In this document: positions 12,101 to 27,100 of the stretch, piece after piece
Numbering within the stretch: position 1 is the stretch's first letter
How the letters are laid out: each line of letters begins with the position of its first letter
Assembly (NCBI RefSeq): GCF_049243985.1
Contig: NC_135373.1
Span: forward strand, 99,071,213-99,135,212
Source: Paroedura picta
Lineage: Eukaryota > Chordata > Lepidosauria > Squamata > Gekkonidae
Length of the DNA stretch: 64,000 nt
Reading direction: 5' to 3'
Notes under the pieces: model-generated
What the model was told of the DNA's origin: nothing
What the model saw: the letters and a program-made list of their open reading frames with translations, nothing else
The model's database searches: none
Translations under genes and position numbers: made by a program

Positions 12101-15100
12101 ATGAAATCAAACCTGGTTTACCAGATTAGACGGCAGCACTCCTAAACACTACACCAAGCTGTTGCACACTCAAGCCATGACTATTCCAGCAAAATGGAAA
12201 CATGATAGGAGATCTAAGAAGCTTATCTGGATGAACAGAGAACTTCAGGAGGAGCTAAGGGGAAAAAAGGAAATGTTCAAGGAATGGAGGGAAAGACAGG
12301 CTTCTTAAGAAGAGTATATGCAGGTTACTAGGCACTGTAGGTCAGCCATCAGAGAGGCCAAAGCAGGGAATGAGCTAAAAATGGCCAGGAATGCCCACTA
12401 TAACAAGAAAAGCTTCTTCAGATATGTGAGGAGCAAATGTAAGGTAAATGAGGCAATAGGCCTGCCTTTGGATGAAGAAACTCTGACAGAAGACAGAGAG
12501 AAAGCAGAAAGGCTCAGTACCTATTCTGCCTCGTTTCCCCCAGAAGAATATGAACACATCTATGGATGGTAGCACACAAGCTATAGTATCTGAGTGGCGG
12601 GTTGATATGGCAGAGAGGTTGTTGAGAGGCACCTGGCTGCACTGGATTAATTCAAATCCTCTGGGCCAGATGGCGTGCACCAGAGAGTGCTCAAAGGATT
12701 TTCTGGACAGCTTGTGGAACCGTTGTCCATCATCTTCAAGACCTCTTGGATATTTGCCAGAAGACTAGAAGAGAGCAAATGTTATCCCAGTCTTCCAAAC
12801 AGGGAGGAGAGATAACCCAGGAAACTATAGAGTGCAAATGCCCTCAGTTGCAGGGAATAGAGCAGATACAAAAGGGGATGATCTGCTGACATCTGAAGGA
12901 TAACTTGGTGATCTGGGGAAGTCAGCATAGACTTGTCTCCAACAGGTTTTGCCAGACCAACCTGGTTTCCTCCTTTGACTGAGTGACAGCCTTACTAGAT
13001 CATGGAAACAGAACAAGATGCAATTCAATAAGGATAAGTGCAGAGTTCTACATATGGGCCACAAAAATGAGTGCATATTGAATGGGAGATACACTTCTGA
13101 GTAGCAGTGTGTGTGAACAAGATCTTCGGGTACTTATGGACTGCGAGATAAATATGAGCAGGCAGTGTAATGCAGTGGTGAAGAATGCAAATATAGTCTT
13201 GGGCTCTATCAACAGAGGCATCACATCAGAATCACAAGATGTCATAATCCCGCTGTATACTGCATTGTTCAGACTGCACCTGGAGTATTGTGTGAAGTTC
13301 TGGAGGCCTCACTTCAACAAAGATGTGGACAAAATTGAGAAGGTGCAGAGAAAAATGATCCAAGACCTGGGGACTAAGCCCTATGAGGAAAGGCTGAGGG
13401 GCTTGGGAACGTTCAGCCTGGAGAAAAGGAGGTTGAGAGGGGACATGATTGCTCTCTTTAAGTATCTGAGAGGTTGACACTTGGAGGAGGGCAGGGAACG
13501 GTTCCTGTTGGTAGCAGAGGATAGCACCTGCTGTACCGTGCATAATCTATGTGTAGAATAGTACCAGCTAGATATCAGAGAAAAAAATTCACAGCTCAGC
13601 AGCGGAATCAGCTGCCTAAGGTGGTCGTGAGCTCCCCCTCACTGACAGTCTTTAAGCAGCGGCTTGACAGAAATCCTGGATGCTTTAAACTGATCCTGCC
13701 TGGAGCAGGGGGTTGGACCAGATGGCCTGTATGGCCCCTTCCAACTGTATGATTCTATGAAGTTCAGGGGTCCCAAATGTGGTGCCCGTAGGCTCCATGG
13801 CACTTGCTGACACTTTCCTGAGTCCTGCCAAGTAGGTGGGACCAGATGAGGCCTCTGGAGGTCATCTGATTGGCCACAGGAAAATATTGCTGTGCTGTTT
13901 CTTCAGAGTCCTGCCTGAGGCAGCTTACAAATAAAAATCACAGTATTAAAACACTGTGCACATAAAAAAAATTCTAAAGTGGCTACTACCAGTGTTGGTT
14001 TTAGTCTCTCTTTTATTCCTCTTCCTTATTTTTTAAAAATTGCCCTTCTTCTCCCCTGTACTTGGGCTTCCTCTTTGTGTGTGTGTATGTCTGGCTCCAC
14101 CTCTCAGGGCAGCCATTTTGTGGCTACATTCACCACCCTGTGTCAGAATTCCAAAGGTGCCCACGGGCTGAAAAAGGCTGGAGAATTGTGACCTAGTCCA
14201 TTGGAGAAGCTAAATAAATAGTGATAACACAAGCAGAATATTTTGAATTTTAATCTTGAAATAGTTTACAGGAAATATTTTTCTAGTCTATCACTGAAGT
14301 TGATTCTACTACCACTTGCTCCATCCTTTTACTCTTTTTTGCCAGCCCACCAAGATGGAAAGCATATATACAGGGCCTGTAAGTCAGAACTCTTCTGCCA
14401 GGCATTTGATTGAGCCTGGGGTAGTGACTCAGTTCACTCCTCAGTGACTCCTCGAAACCTCAAAACTGGAAACCTGGAATTTACATCTCATTACTTCCGC
14501 TACCACCAAAGAACATCCATTTGGTTGCAGATTGTTGTTTTTAATGCTGTTGATCTATTATTAATGTTGTTTTAATTATTATTGATATTGGTTTATAGTC
14601 TTAAAGGCTGTTCTGTACTGTAATCCATATTTTAAAATGTTGTAAGCTGCCACAAGCTGGCATTTGCCGGGAGTAGTAGGTTAGAAATAGAAATGGAAAT
14701 GAATGAATAAATAAATATGAAGACATTTATGATTCAGTGATAGTTTCATTCTGTCAAGGAATAACTTCCACATAACCTAGAAAGCAAATACACATTAAGC
14801 CTAAGGTACACCAGTTACTAGAGGTCGTGTGGTTCATGTAAATCACATAGTGTGGTCAGACTGCATTGTCAGTCATGTAGAAAAATCTAAAATCAGGCAT
14901 TTGTACAAACTGGGGTCACCAGTTGCACTACAAAACTGCCAAGGTAGCCCCACACTAGAGAGATAAAATTCAGTCAGCACCTGGTACAAAGTTGTTATCA
15001 TAGTTATCAGAAAAGTCTTAAATAGAGACACCTGTAAATCTCTCCTCAAAATGGGAAACAAGAATCATATCCTAAAGCATTTAAAGTAATTCTCGGTCAC

Positions 15101-18100
15101 TGAAGAAGTTGTTACGTGGTACTTAAAAAGTTAGAAATGGCTTTTTGACATGTAATTCTCAGGACTTGGGACATTAAGCTTTGGTCCTAATTTGAGCACA
15201 GAGCAAAGCAAGGCACATGTAGGATGGAATACTACGGCAGGAGTTCTATGGTGCCTCAACACATCATGACTGCCTTTGGATGTGGAAGGAGAGCCACTCC
15301 TAACAATAGGCAAGAACATACCCTTTTAGAATACAGGCTTTTAAACAATAATATCTATACTAGCAACAGTCACCAGTTGATGCACAGGCACTCTTTGAAA
15401 GCATTCACAACTGTCGGACATGGATGATTCAGTTGTCAAATTAAAGATTTTAATAGGATCAATGCTGCAAAGTAGTTGTACGGGAACAAAATGACAAATT
15501 AACTCTCTAATGGTAATCCACTGCTAGGAATTAAACGCATACAGATGTAGCAATGAAATATCTCTGCAGCAAAAGTGGAACTCTACAGTCTAGCGTTTGC
15601 TGAGGCACAATCCTCAACAGAAATCTGCTCTGTGTTATGCTACCAATGCCAGGTGATGTTCTAGATACCCTTCTCAGCAATTAGGGGTGGCACAACACAC
15701 AAAGCCCTCAATTAAAAAAAAATGCAAACAGTTTTATAAGGATCCCATATGGATATAACATTAATAAATTACAGTAAGAAATTTTACAATACATTTAGTT
15801 ACCTTGATTAGCTGGTTGTTTTTCACATAATGCAAAGTATTGGATCTGTTGCCACCGGCAACCACAGGGGGATAAGCCAAAATGTCAGCACCACGAGCCC
15901 GACACTCAAATTCAAACTGGAATAAATAAGTCAGAAAACAGGGACTCTGTTAATTCTGGTACAATAATACACAGCACATGTGTAATGTCTGTTGGCTTGT
16001 ACATAGGAGAGCAGCTCAGACATAAATACAGAGGAGAAAATGCTGAATTTCTACTACAGAGATCTAGGTTGAAAATTGTACTCACTCATAAACTCCCTGG
16101 TTGGCTTCAAGCCTGTCTCAACCTAACATACTTCACTGGTTGTAAGGAAAAATAGAATAACTAAGCTCCTTGGAGGAAAGATAGAACTGTGATAAATGAA
16201 GTAAGTAAGCCAACCACTCTACAAAATATGAATCCAAAGAGCCTGTTTGATCTTCTATGGGACAGCAAAGGGTTGGGAGGATGTAAGTAAAGAAAAGCTA
16301 CTGGAACTCATAAACTGATTTCTACAACTAGCCTTTGTCAATTCTCCTATACATTGCATTTAAGTGGTTCCATATTGATTTTAATTTGAGCCTATTTCTA
16401 CTGCTTGGAATTGGATTCTTAACAGTATGTTCCTAAGCAGGTCTATTCAGTGGAGTTACTTCCAGGAAAAGGTTCTAAGGGAGGCACTGTCAGTCAAGTC
16501 AGTCAAAGCACTTCCTGCAAAAGGTAGAACAAGCACAAAAAATTAGGAAATGCTTTGAATCTGAATAAACATTTTGTTCCATGACAGGCTCCATGCCTTG
16601 TATTTTTTTAAGCATTGTTTTGGTAAAGATGCATAATCAGTACAGTGGAGCCAAGACATTTGCTGTCCTCTTATGGCAGGTTCACGTGAAAAGTTTGGAG
16701 TAGATCCTAGAATTTCCATTTACGGCCACCTTTGCCTGTTGTGGAGGCAGCACTCCTGTTATGAAATGCACTCCTATCCTGCTAGGTACTTTTCAGCTCC
16801 TTGAAAGACACTGACCTTGTATAAGAGGAAGCACCTAGCACCAAAGAAAGCACACTCTGCAGGGGAGGGTCGCTCTGCAATGTATGAAGAGGAGTGCAAG
16901 CAGAAAGAAAGTCTAAGAGCCAAGTCTAAGAGTTCAATGCAAAAATCTGGGATTGCTCCTGGACGTCCTTGTGGCAACTGGGGCCAACAAGTGTCATTTA
17001 CCAATTAGGCTGCTATACAAGCAGTAAATGATTTATGGGAAATTTTGACTGGCCTGCACATTTTATTTCTTTGGTGACATCCAGATTAGAGAACTGTAAA
17101 ATGATGTGGGTCTGCCTTTAAAAAGTTCTTGAAAATTTCAAATGGTTCAAAACTACTTTGGACAAAAAGCAAGCTACATTATGTCTCTGCTATTATGTCT
17201 TCACTGGCTGCCTGTTTCCAGGAGTGAGTTTCAACCTTTAAGGCCCTAAGGAGTCTTGGACCTGGGTACTTTCAATGATTGCCTCCTCCTCTATGAGCTT
17301 GCTGGCCAGTCAGGTCACCTGAGAAGACCCTGCTTTATATTTATCTGCCAAGTTTCAATGGGTGGTTAAGTAGAACAGAGCTTTCTCTGTCGTTACCTCA
17401 GCTGTCATCTCCAAGGGCACACTTTCCTTGCTCGTCTTCTGGTAGACCATCATTCAAATGGGTTTTTAATTTGTGTCCCACCATTGGTTCATGCTATCAT
17501 GCCAGCTCAACTACTTGTGGAGAGAGATGCTTGTGGGGATGTTTGTGTGTAAATAAGCTGATGTTTTAAAATCAACATAACTGTTTTAATTTTTTTTTAA
17601 GATCCCTTTTCTGTGACATTAGGTTTTAACTAATTTGCTGTGGAAGAAGAAGTATCTGTGCCCAAGAGCAGAATACAAATATTTTAATAAATTATGAATT
17701 AGAATGAGTACTTTCATAGCCCAATAAGAAATGTACCTTAGCATACAAGAATGCTTCACTCACTGGAGTTTTGCTGGCAAACATTGTCTCTATGAATGCC
17801 TGTGAAAAAGCAGCAACAAAAATGTCTGGTGAAGAATCTTCAAGGAACTGAAGAATGAATCTCTCTTTTGCTAGCCAAGTCAAAATATTCACGGTAATGG
17901 CATAAAACATTCAAATATTCAAGATAAAGGTAAGAAAATATCATTTTCCATCAGTACAATATTGTGCATCAAACCCCCCTCAGAATCTGCAATGTATGCT
18001 TTCCTCCCCGACTGATTTAAATTCTTTCATATCTGATGATTTTAAAAAACAAAACACCTAAAAGAGTAAGTTGCAACACATGAAGATAAGCAGCTATTTC

Positions 18101-21100
18101 CTAATTGGGCTTTTCAACTGGTGAGAAGAGTGCTTTGGAGTGGGTGGACAGGTGGGCAAGTGTGTCGGGGGGGCAGGAGGTTAGAAATGTGGAAGTGACG
18201 GGGCAGGGGGGAAAGCAAAGTTGACTGATGGTGAAACAAGATGGGGTATAGAGCTCATTTCCATTTCTGGCACCTGAAACGTTCTAGGAGTGTCTCTTTA
18301 CTTCCACTTGTCCTCTGCGCCTCTATTTTAAAATAATGCAAACGCAACTCTTCAGTGTTCTCTCATCAAAAGGAAACTAATCCCGGTATTACTGTGCCAC
18401 AGAACTTCTTGCCATGCAGGAAAATAGGCAGCATATAACAACTAGCAAGCAGGAATGAATGGGTGCTAGGACCCAGGGGACACCAGGAGGTACAGATCTC
18501 TCTGTGTGTGTCTCTCTCCCTCTCGCTGCGTGTCTCTCGATGTGCCTCGCAGCAGGAGGCAGAGCAGGTAATCAGGGCTGGTTTGTAGGAGGGAAGCAGG
18601 GCTGGTGTGCAGTTTGGGGCAGCTCTCTGTCTCTCTCTCCCTCCGTCACAGCAGGGGAGGCTCTCTCTGTGTCTCTCTCTCCATAGCAGCAGGAGCTATA
18701 GCAGGTAATTAAGGCCCCTTCTTAGGAGGGAAGCAGGGCTGGTCAGCAGCTTGGGGCAGCTCTCTCTGTGTCTCTCTCTGCCTCCCTCACAGCTGGAGTG
18801 ATAGGAGGGAATGAGGGCTCATGTTCGGTCTGGCAGGGCTCTGTGTGTCTCTCCCTGTCTCTGGCGCATCTGAAAGGAACGTGGCTAGTGTCCAGGGAGG
18901 AACGGTGGGAACTGCAGGGGCAGAGCCAGTCAGGGTGCAGCTTGCATTGCTGGCTGCATGCTGACTGGCCCTGTTCTAACTCGGACAGCTGGACACGTTC
19001 CACCCCCCCCCCAGCTGTTTCACAAATATATAGAGGAACCATGGATAAGGATAGCAGTTAACCAAGTATCGATTAATGTGAAATATATCAAATGAAAACT
19101 ATTCACCATGAATAAAGTTCATAATTCAGTTTGGTGTAATGGTTAGGAGTAGCCAGTTTGGTGTAGTAGTTAGGAGTCCGGACTTCTAATCTGGGATGCC
19201 AGGTTCGATTCTGCACTCCCCCACATGCAGCCAGCTGGGTGACCTTGGGCTCGCCATGGCACTAATAAAACTGTTCTGACCGAGCAGTGATATCAGGACT
19301 CTCTCAGCCTCACCCACCTCACAGGTGATCTGTTGTGGGGAGAGGAAAGGGATGGCGACTGTAAGCTGCTTTGAGCCTCCTTCAGGTAGATAAAAGCAGC
19401 ATATAAGAACCAACTCTTCTTCTTCTACAAAAGCCATAATAATACAGCCAATTACAAATGTGATAACTTTTTATTTATCTATACAAATGACCATAATCGA
19501 AGGTGCTATTTTTGAACAATCTGAGTTGGACAAAAAGACATCCACTGTGAGTTCAATAATGTACTCTTGCAGATTTGTCTTAGCCAGTCCTGCTTCTTAT
19601 GTTATAACAAGCAATGCCTTTAATGGTTGATTGAGGTCTTCCTACTCTAAAACAAGCCATAGGAAGTCACTACATGTCACATGCAAAGATGCAACTGCTA
19701 TTAACTGTGAATTAAGTACTGTAGAGGAATATTAGATATATTCAGCCCCTTTTGTTACATTCATTCATACAAGACTACTCTAATTGTGTTAGTTACAGCC
19801 CAGTAGAATATGTTTGTTTTCAAAAGCTGTCCCATTAAACTGAAAGGGACAACATTTAGCATGGAATCCTTATACAAATTTCAGGTGGACTGGTCTGCAG
19901 TAGAAGAGTGAGATTCAAGTGCAGTAGCATCTTAAAAACCAACACAATTGCTAGGGTATAAGTTTCTGAGGGTCTGTTATCTAATGAATGTCTGACAAAG
20001 GAAACAATGACTCTCAAAGGCTTATGCCCTGGAAATCTTGTGGGTCTTCAAGGTATGAATGCACTGGAATCTTGCTCTTCTATCCTTGTACATGAATCAT
20101 TTCTCAAAAGAAACTACATACCAGTTCCAAGTCAACATTTGGCAGGAACTCTGACTCCAAACCACTTTTTCTCAAAAATCTGCAGTAACTGTAATTGTAT
20201 TATTTAATACCTGTGAGGTCACCTTTCCAGCAACCTTCATCCTCTCAATCTCTGCAGAGGATTTCACTAGCCGTAGGCCCTGCACTAGGGGCCGGATGGC
20301 TCGGATACGGTTCTTGCTTCTAGCTTTGACCTCAGCCAGGTGCAGAAGGTAGTCAGAATGAAGTTGTGGATGCACTGGCTTGGCAAAGTCATACCACACC
20401 ACTGTAGATTCATCTAGGAAGCAGAACACAAGCACAGAATAATTTGCATAATGATATGTATTTTTTCAGGAATTCAGAGACTTGGGTCTAGAGATCCAAC
20501 AGATCTTTGCCTCAATCCCTTCCTTCCAGGTAAGTCATTTTGTGGAGTTACGGGGCGGATATGTGGACAAATAGCCACCCTGACCCACCAGAAATAGCCA
20601 CCCTCCCCTTTGCTCTTCTGTCAATAGAGCTACACTAACAGGAGAGGGTGGAGTCAAGATTTTGCCTCCTTCCCCTTTGCCATTGCAGCCCTTCCAACCC
20701 ACATGGCTATCAGTACAGGTGGGTCATGGAATGCTGGTAATCCTAAAATCAGAAGGGACTGCTAAGGGGACGGAACATGGCAACCATGGGAAATAACCCA
20801 GAATTTGCAAGTTATTCCTGAGTTACAGAGGCTGAGAATTTGAATGAGTAACTGAACAAGATAACTTCCCCAAATTTCTGATAATGATTCAGACTTTATG
20901 GAATATTAGTAAAGTAATAGTAATTATTAATATCCTTAAAACAGATGACATAATTCTCAGACAATCTTATTTTGCCTTGTCAGTATAGATTATATTTTTT
21001 AATCTGTTTGAAAAAAATCCTGGCAACTATAGCTAAAACTATTCTATTCCATTAACACATCATCTCCTTAAAAAGGAAGCTGTACGTAGAAACTAAGAAA

Positions 21101-24100
21101 AGCTATTTCATGTCAAAGTTCCTATATTCAAGAATAATCTGATTCCAAAAGGTAAATGCATTTTCTGCTTTCATAGATAGGCTTTTTGGATCAAATATTG
21201 TAGAATGAGTTTTTTTTAATACACAAAAAGCTCCTCTAATTGAATGACTTGAGCAGCTGGCCTTAAAAACCTATCATCTGAGTACATCACTCCACCTTAA
21301 TGGTCACTTCTTAGAGAGAGGGATTTAGTGAACTACAGACAGTAACTTAATAGTTCTCCTTAGAACAAAAGGATGTTTCTGCAGCAGTAATTCCTTTCAT
21401 TTTTCCATTGCCTGAGCAAAGATCATTGCCCCACAGGCAACCACATGGGCAAAAGAGCACTTGCAAGGTTGACTATTTTTTCTCATCTGTTGACTAAGAA
21501 GTGAGGAAATTGCAACTATAGAGTTAGATACAAGTACCTCTGAGCTAGGGTCAACAGCCAAAAGACCCTGTGAAATTGCATGCCACTTCATGAATCTCGT
21601 CTCCTTTGTCTTACCTTTCAGTTTAGCCACCAGATGTCTAAACTCCTCTAGGGTATATCCTTCATCCACACCTGTGAGAGCTATTGCCCCGTCAGTACCA
21701 GACCGTGGTCCATCCCATAGCTCTCTACTTGGGTCCCGCCGGGGGACAAACAGCAGAGCTTTGTGGGATGGCAACGGTTTGCCAGGCAGGCTCTGCAGCA
21801 CTAAGATGCTGTCAGGCTCCTGGAACCCACACAGATATAGGAAGTTAGTGTCCTGGTGGAAAGTGTATGGAATATCATTGCTCATATAGTAGGTGGGATT
21901 GGATAGCAGAATCACTGTGTGGTCCATCCCAGGCACTTCTTGCTGTATCCGAGCCATCAACTTGTGTCTACGGAGAGAGTACTCTGTTTGAGACAACCCT
22001 GGTGTCACTTCCCCTGTGAACAAAAACATTAAACACAAAATACAATTCCTGTTCCAGAAAATACTGCTGAACACTTTTATACTCTTTCCTTTTCTCATTA
22101 CTGTCCCTCTCAGTTGCAGCTTCCTTTTCATTCCTCACCCCTCATTTTGCTCCTCGTTATTCTTATTCCCTGCTCCCTTCTCCTGACATCCTCAGTTCTC
22201 CTGACATCCTGTCACATGGAGGAGGGAAAACTCATTGTAGATCAACTAACTTCTGCATTATTAACATTTGGGCAAATGTGTTGTTGAGCAAACCTGAACT
22301 CCTTCAGGAGTTCCAGGGGCAGACTAAAGTGAGACAGAAATTTTAATCTTCAAACTGTGCAAACAGGCGATTATACGAGAGAATAGCAAGGGATGAACTT
22401 TAACCCACTAGAAATACTAAACTTTTATGGCTTCTGGACATTGAACAGAAAGCAGCTGGGTTGCTTACACCCTTTTAAAGTGAAGCCAATGGGATATTTA
22501 ACTGCCTGAGGAAATTTATCCATGAAACAGCAAGTTTCTAACAAAGAATGATAAAGAGAACTGATTTTGGTATTACAGGCTATATACCTAAGGACACCAT
22601 GGGGAAAAAATATTTTGGAACTGTAGGTTAATCTTTCAATTCCATTTTATCTGTAAAGAATTAGAAACACAAGAAAACAAGAATATTTCAACCAAGATGG
22701 TGCTAACTGTAAAACAGGTAAGTACTTGGCATAATCTAAGTGCAGTCCTGCATTAAGTTATGGGACTTAATTCTCAATTGACTGATGGAGGCTCAATGCT
22801 GTACTTCCTTACTGGGAAATATATGCCACCACTGAATGCTTCCAAATAGAGTTGCTAACTGCCAGTAGAAAAAAAATGTCTTGTGCCAGAGGCTTAATTA
22901 GACATTATTTGGACATTATTTCACCCCATGCTATGAAAATCTTCAGCAATTCATTTCCATATATTAAGTTTCTATTAAAGAGACATTCTTCTCTAGAGCA
23001 GTTGAAAATCCTGGTTCCAGATAAGAATAATTATACAATAGTATTACAGTGCCATTTTAAGTAGAGTTACCCCTCTAAGTCCACTGACAACTTGGCACTG
23101 TTACTGTTGTAAAGCCCTTATTATCAAGCCTTTAAAAACCTAATATTTAAGTTGTACATCATTATCTTCTGGTTTCAAATTTCTTTCTTTGCACTGTATT
23201 ATGAGAGAATGGTGAATATTTAATAGTAAACCAGCAGAGGAATAGAATGGACAGCTATATTTTGAGATAAATATGTGTCAAAATCAAACTAACTGTAAGA
23301 TTATATTTGACTTTTTTATGGAGCCAATACTTAAACTGAAATCTATTCTCAACTTTTCCAAACACCAGTTGTATTACTAATATCTGTATTATATACACAT
23401 ATAAATACATGCATGTGATTACCAGTCAAGGCAAAATGTAAGATTTTTTTTCCCCAAAAGGGTGAAAAAACTTCTTACACTGGGACTAACTTGGGGTTAA
23501 TATTAGGGTTACCAAATACCTGGACATAAATGTCCAGCCCCTTTAAGAGAGGTTCAATGTATGGAAATGAAGCTGAAGCATTTCATGGCATGGAGGTAAA
23601 TAATTTCACCTGGTAAATAATATCCTATTAAATCTCTGATACATAAACAGGATATTTGTTCATCTCTCCAGGCAGGAACTCTAATTAAAACTGATAAATT
23701 GTATGAAAGTACTTGTTTTTTGGGGGGGAGGCGGTATCTTCTTGCATAAAGCAACTTGATTGCCCAAATTGGCCATGAGGTGAAGCATCAGCAGCCGCAC
23801 AATGTGGGCCACAAGGGGTGAATGAACTGGGAATGTTTCATATTTGGGTAGTAGGTAGACTCTTTTAGTTGAGATGAAACTCCAGTGCTGGAGCAACATT
23901 ATCAGTTTGTATATCAAAAAGACAAATAATTGACATTTTCTTTAGTGCAGATAAGATGGGATGATATTTACATAAGATTAGAATCACCTAAGCAACCCTT
24001 AGTAAATTAGGATGACTAGCAATTTCCATTACCTGGCCCAGGTAATTCCCAGGTAATAGCTGCAGGGTGTTTCAAATTTAAGGTGACCAGATTTTAACAT

Positions 24101-27100
24101 TGGTAAAGCGGGACACCATTGACCAGGGGGGTTCTTTATTAAAAATGTGGTCTATATGGAGCAACAAAAATTTTCATAGAATGCACAGAATGCAAAAATA
24201 GTATAGTAATATACATATTTTAATTTCAACATAAGTAAAAGTTGCCAGGTGCCCCCAGATGTCCCTCCAAAAGTGGGACAATCTGGTCACCTTATTCAAA
24301 CTCTTTATTGATTTAACAACACAGCATACTATTTTTATTATAGATTAAAGCACAAAACTCTTCTTGACAGACTGGTGGGAATTTCAGAACTCCAGAGGGG
24401 TACCATGTTAGCCTGCTGCAACCATTAAAGACTAATTCATAAGGATACAAGTTTGTTTTCATTTGTGCTCTGCCATACAATGTAACATACCTTGTCCTAG
24501 GGAAAAAGTGCTTTTGGACCTCTTTTTTGCATTATCCTCCTCCCTCTTCATCTTTTACTGTTTGTAGTTTGGATCTAAATCTATCAGACACCTGAATGTA
24601 ACCCTTCATACATCTGCCAAAGTGGGCCTTGGCTCATTACAGTTTACACACCACAATAAATGTTAGATATTAAAATGCCATCAAAAGACTATTATTTATT
24701 ATTAATTATAAGGCATACGTGTAATGTAGCCAAGAGATTCTAAGATTGTCTGGCTGGCAGGCAAGATACATTTGCAGGTGGTTTGCCATTGCTTGCCCCC
24801 ATGTCATGACCCTGGTATTCCTTGGAGGTTACACTTCCAAATGCAAAGAAACAATACAAAGAAACTAAAGCTCTTGGTAGAAAGATGGCTGAGAGTTCAA
24901 TCCTGAATACAGTTAAACCATTCTAAGCCTACTTATTCCAACAGAACAATGTAATAGAATAATGCATTTCTGTTTAGGAAGGCACTAGAGTAGATGGGGC
25001 CTAATTTACAAATGTACTACATGAGTAGCTGCAAGTGTTGTAGCATTGATCCAGGTGCTGTAGTTACAGAAATGGCTGCAGACCATACCCATGATTGTTT
25101 GGTTCACATATCACTTTTGCACATAGCTTGCCTTTAGGAAACACTTTCTGAGCTGCAGCATAAGGAAGTAATGAATAAGAATCCCACTAAGTACAATCTT
25201 TTCCAAATTACTTCTTCATACATAAAGTTCCCTAGTCAGCAGCTACTGTTTATGGATCCTCACCTGGTTTGAGTAGGTGTGGGTGTGTGAAAGGGCTGGG
25301 CTGGCCAAGGTACCGATTTGGAATCTTCTTCTGCTGAACAGGCTCAATGGATAGTTTGCGAAGGAAACAGAATTTGCAACCTAAAAGAAAACATCTGAAT
25401 CGTGTCAGGCTGAGAGATTGTTCCCTTTCCAGAAATCAAAGCAGTCAAGTTGCACCATGCTTACAAAGATAAAACTCCAAAATTTTACCTGATCACCCTA
25501 AAACATAGTGTCAAAAATCAATACTTGGGCAGTAACAAAACAGATCATGCATTCTTTATAATAAAAGTTATGGACAAGTTATAAACATTGGCAGCTGCAC
25601 TAGTTACCAGTCATGGCCCAGATCAAGTTCAAGGTCTTGGTTTTGACTTTTAGGCCATCCATGGCTTGGGCCCCACCTATCTGAGGGACCCCTTGTCTGC
25701 TTATGCTCCCTGCAGAGCCCTTCACTCTGTGGGTTCCTGGCCCCAGATAGATATGCCTGGCTTCAACCCGAGACAGGGCTTTCTCGGTCTTGGCTCTGAC
25801 CTGGTGGAATGAGCTCCCAGGAGAACTGAGGGCCCCAACAGACCTGTCTAAGTCCTGGCCCTGACTTGGTGGAATGATCTACTGGGAGGGCTGAGGGCCC
25901 TGATGGAGCTGTAAAACAGAGCTCTTCCGCCAGGACTTCAGTTGAGGGTCTGTTAAGATCATTGGGCCCTCTCAGGCTACTCAACTCCATCTGATAAACC
26001 CCTTCATGGATAGTTATGGGGAGGGTGGAGGATTCCCCCCCCCTCAAGGTTGGGGGAGGACCCGATCTTATAGCCCAGTGTACAGCTCGGCCTCAACCAA
26101 AAGCCTGGCGGAAGAGCCCCGTCTTGTAGGCCCTGCAGAACCCAGAATCCTCAGCTCTACCGGGAGCTCATTCCATCAGGTAGGGGCCAGGACTGAAAAA
26201 GCCCTGGCCCTGGTCAAGGCCAGGCATGCTTCCCAGGCCCTGGGATCCTCAACAAATTCGTACCTGCAGAGTGTTACACCCTTACACATAAGGAGACAAG
26301 CAGTCCCGCAGGTAGGCAGAACCCAGGCCACGTATAGTCTTAAAGGTCAAGACCAATACCTTGAAATTGATTCGGAAGCAAACCGGCAACCAGTGAAGCT
26401 GCCTCAGCAACGGCTGGACATGGGCCCTCCAAGATGACCTGATGAGGACCCCAGCAGCTGCATTTTGTACCAGTTGCAGTTTTTGAGTCAGGGACAAGCG
26501 AGTTACAGAACGTACAGCGAGTTACAGAACTCTAATCTGGAAGTGACTGTTGCATGGATCACTGTGGCCAAGTGTTTTGGGCAGTAAGAAGTTCTAACAC
26601 TAGAATATTTTCTACCAGTGGTACTGAAATTAGTCATTCAACAAAATGGAAATATTGCATATTGCTGTGGTTATCATAATAACTAATTATTCCTCCAAAA
26701 CTACAGTGGTAGTTAAGGGTTATCCTGAGAGCATTTTCCTAGGAGTTAATCACATTGAATATGAAACTTACTACCAAATAGACATATTTAGCATTGCTTC
26801 CAATGACATCTTGTAAGAAGGAAAGAGACTGTGACTATGGATTGGAAATAGCATAGAGAGAGAAACTTTTGCTGATCCTCTGCCCTTGATGCTGTAAACC
26901 CCCCCCCCCATTTCTGGGTGAAGGGATTTTGACTGCAGCAAGAAGGGGGAGATGGAGAAATATCACTCCATTCAGTGGGAATCTCTGTTGGGTTCAAGTC
27001 CTGATGCATCCAAGCACCTTCAAACCCAGAGGAAGACTGGATACAAACATAATAAATAAAAGATTGACTAATATTTATTTTACAACAGCGTAACTCTGGT

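Larger units (their letters stand above)
11530..13762 (+). mobile_element. CR1 LINE, 5'-truncated, carrying nested insertions
   Basis: The longest LINE in the window. The plus strand encodes CR1 ORF2 segments: [12 protein letters not shown]-like sequence near 11,660, [20 protein letters not shown] near 12,220, [20 protein letters not shown] near 12,350, and the RT end near 13,100-13,475 with [20 protein letters not shown]. It ends with GGACCAGATGGCC and the ATGATTCTATGA tail at 13,762. Frames are broken by stops and indels, so it is inactive. A short CR1 end and a SINE interrupt it at 11,780-12,172. Confidence 0.9.

Noticed and set aside
13082-13477. 131-codon open frame that looks protein-like
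   Set aside because: It is CR1 ORF2 sequence within a broken LINE copy.
21397-21614. Extension of the XPNPEP3 exon 3 frame by about 70 codons
   Set aside because: Similarity to the family ends at the GTAAGA donor and resumes in the next exon; the extra frame is intron.
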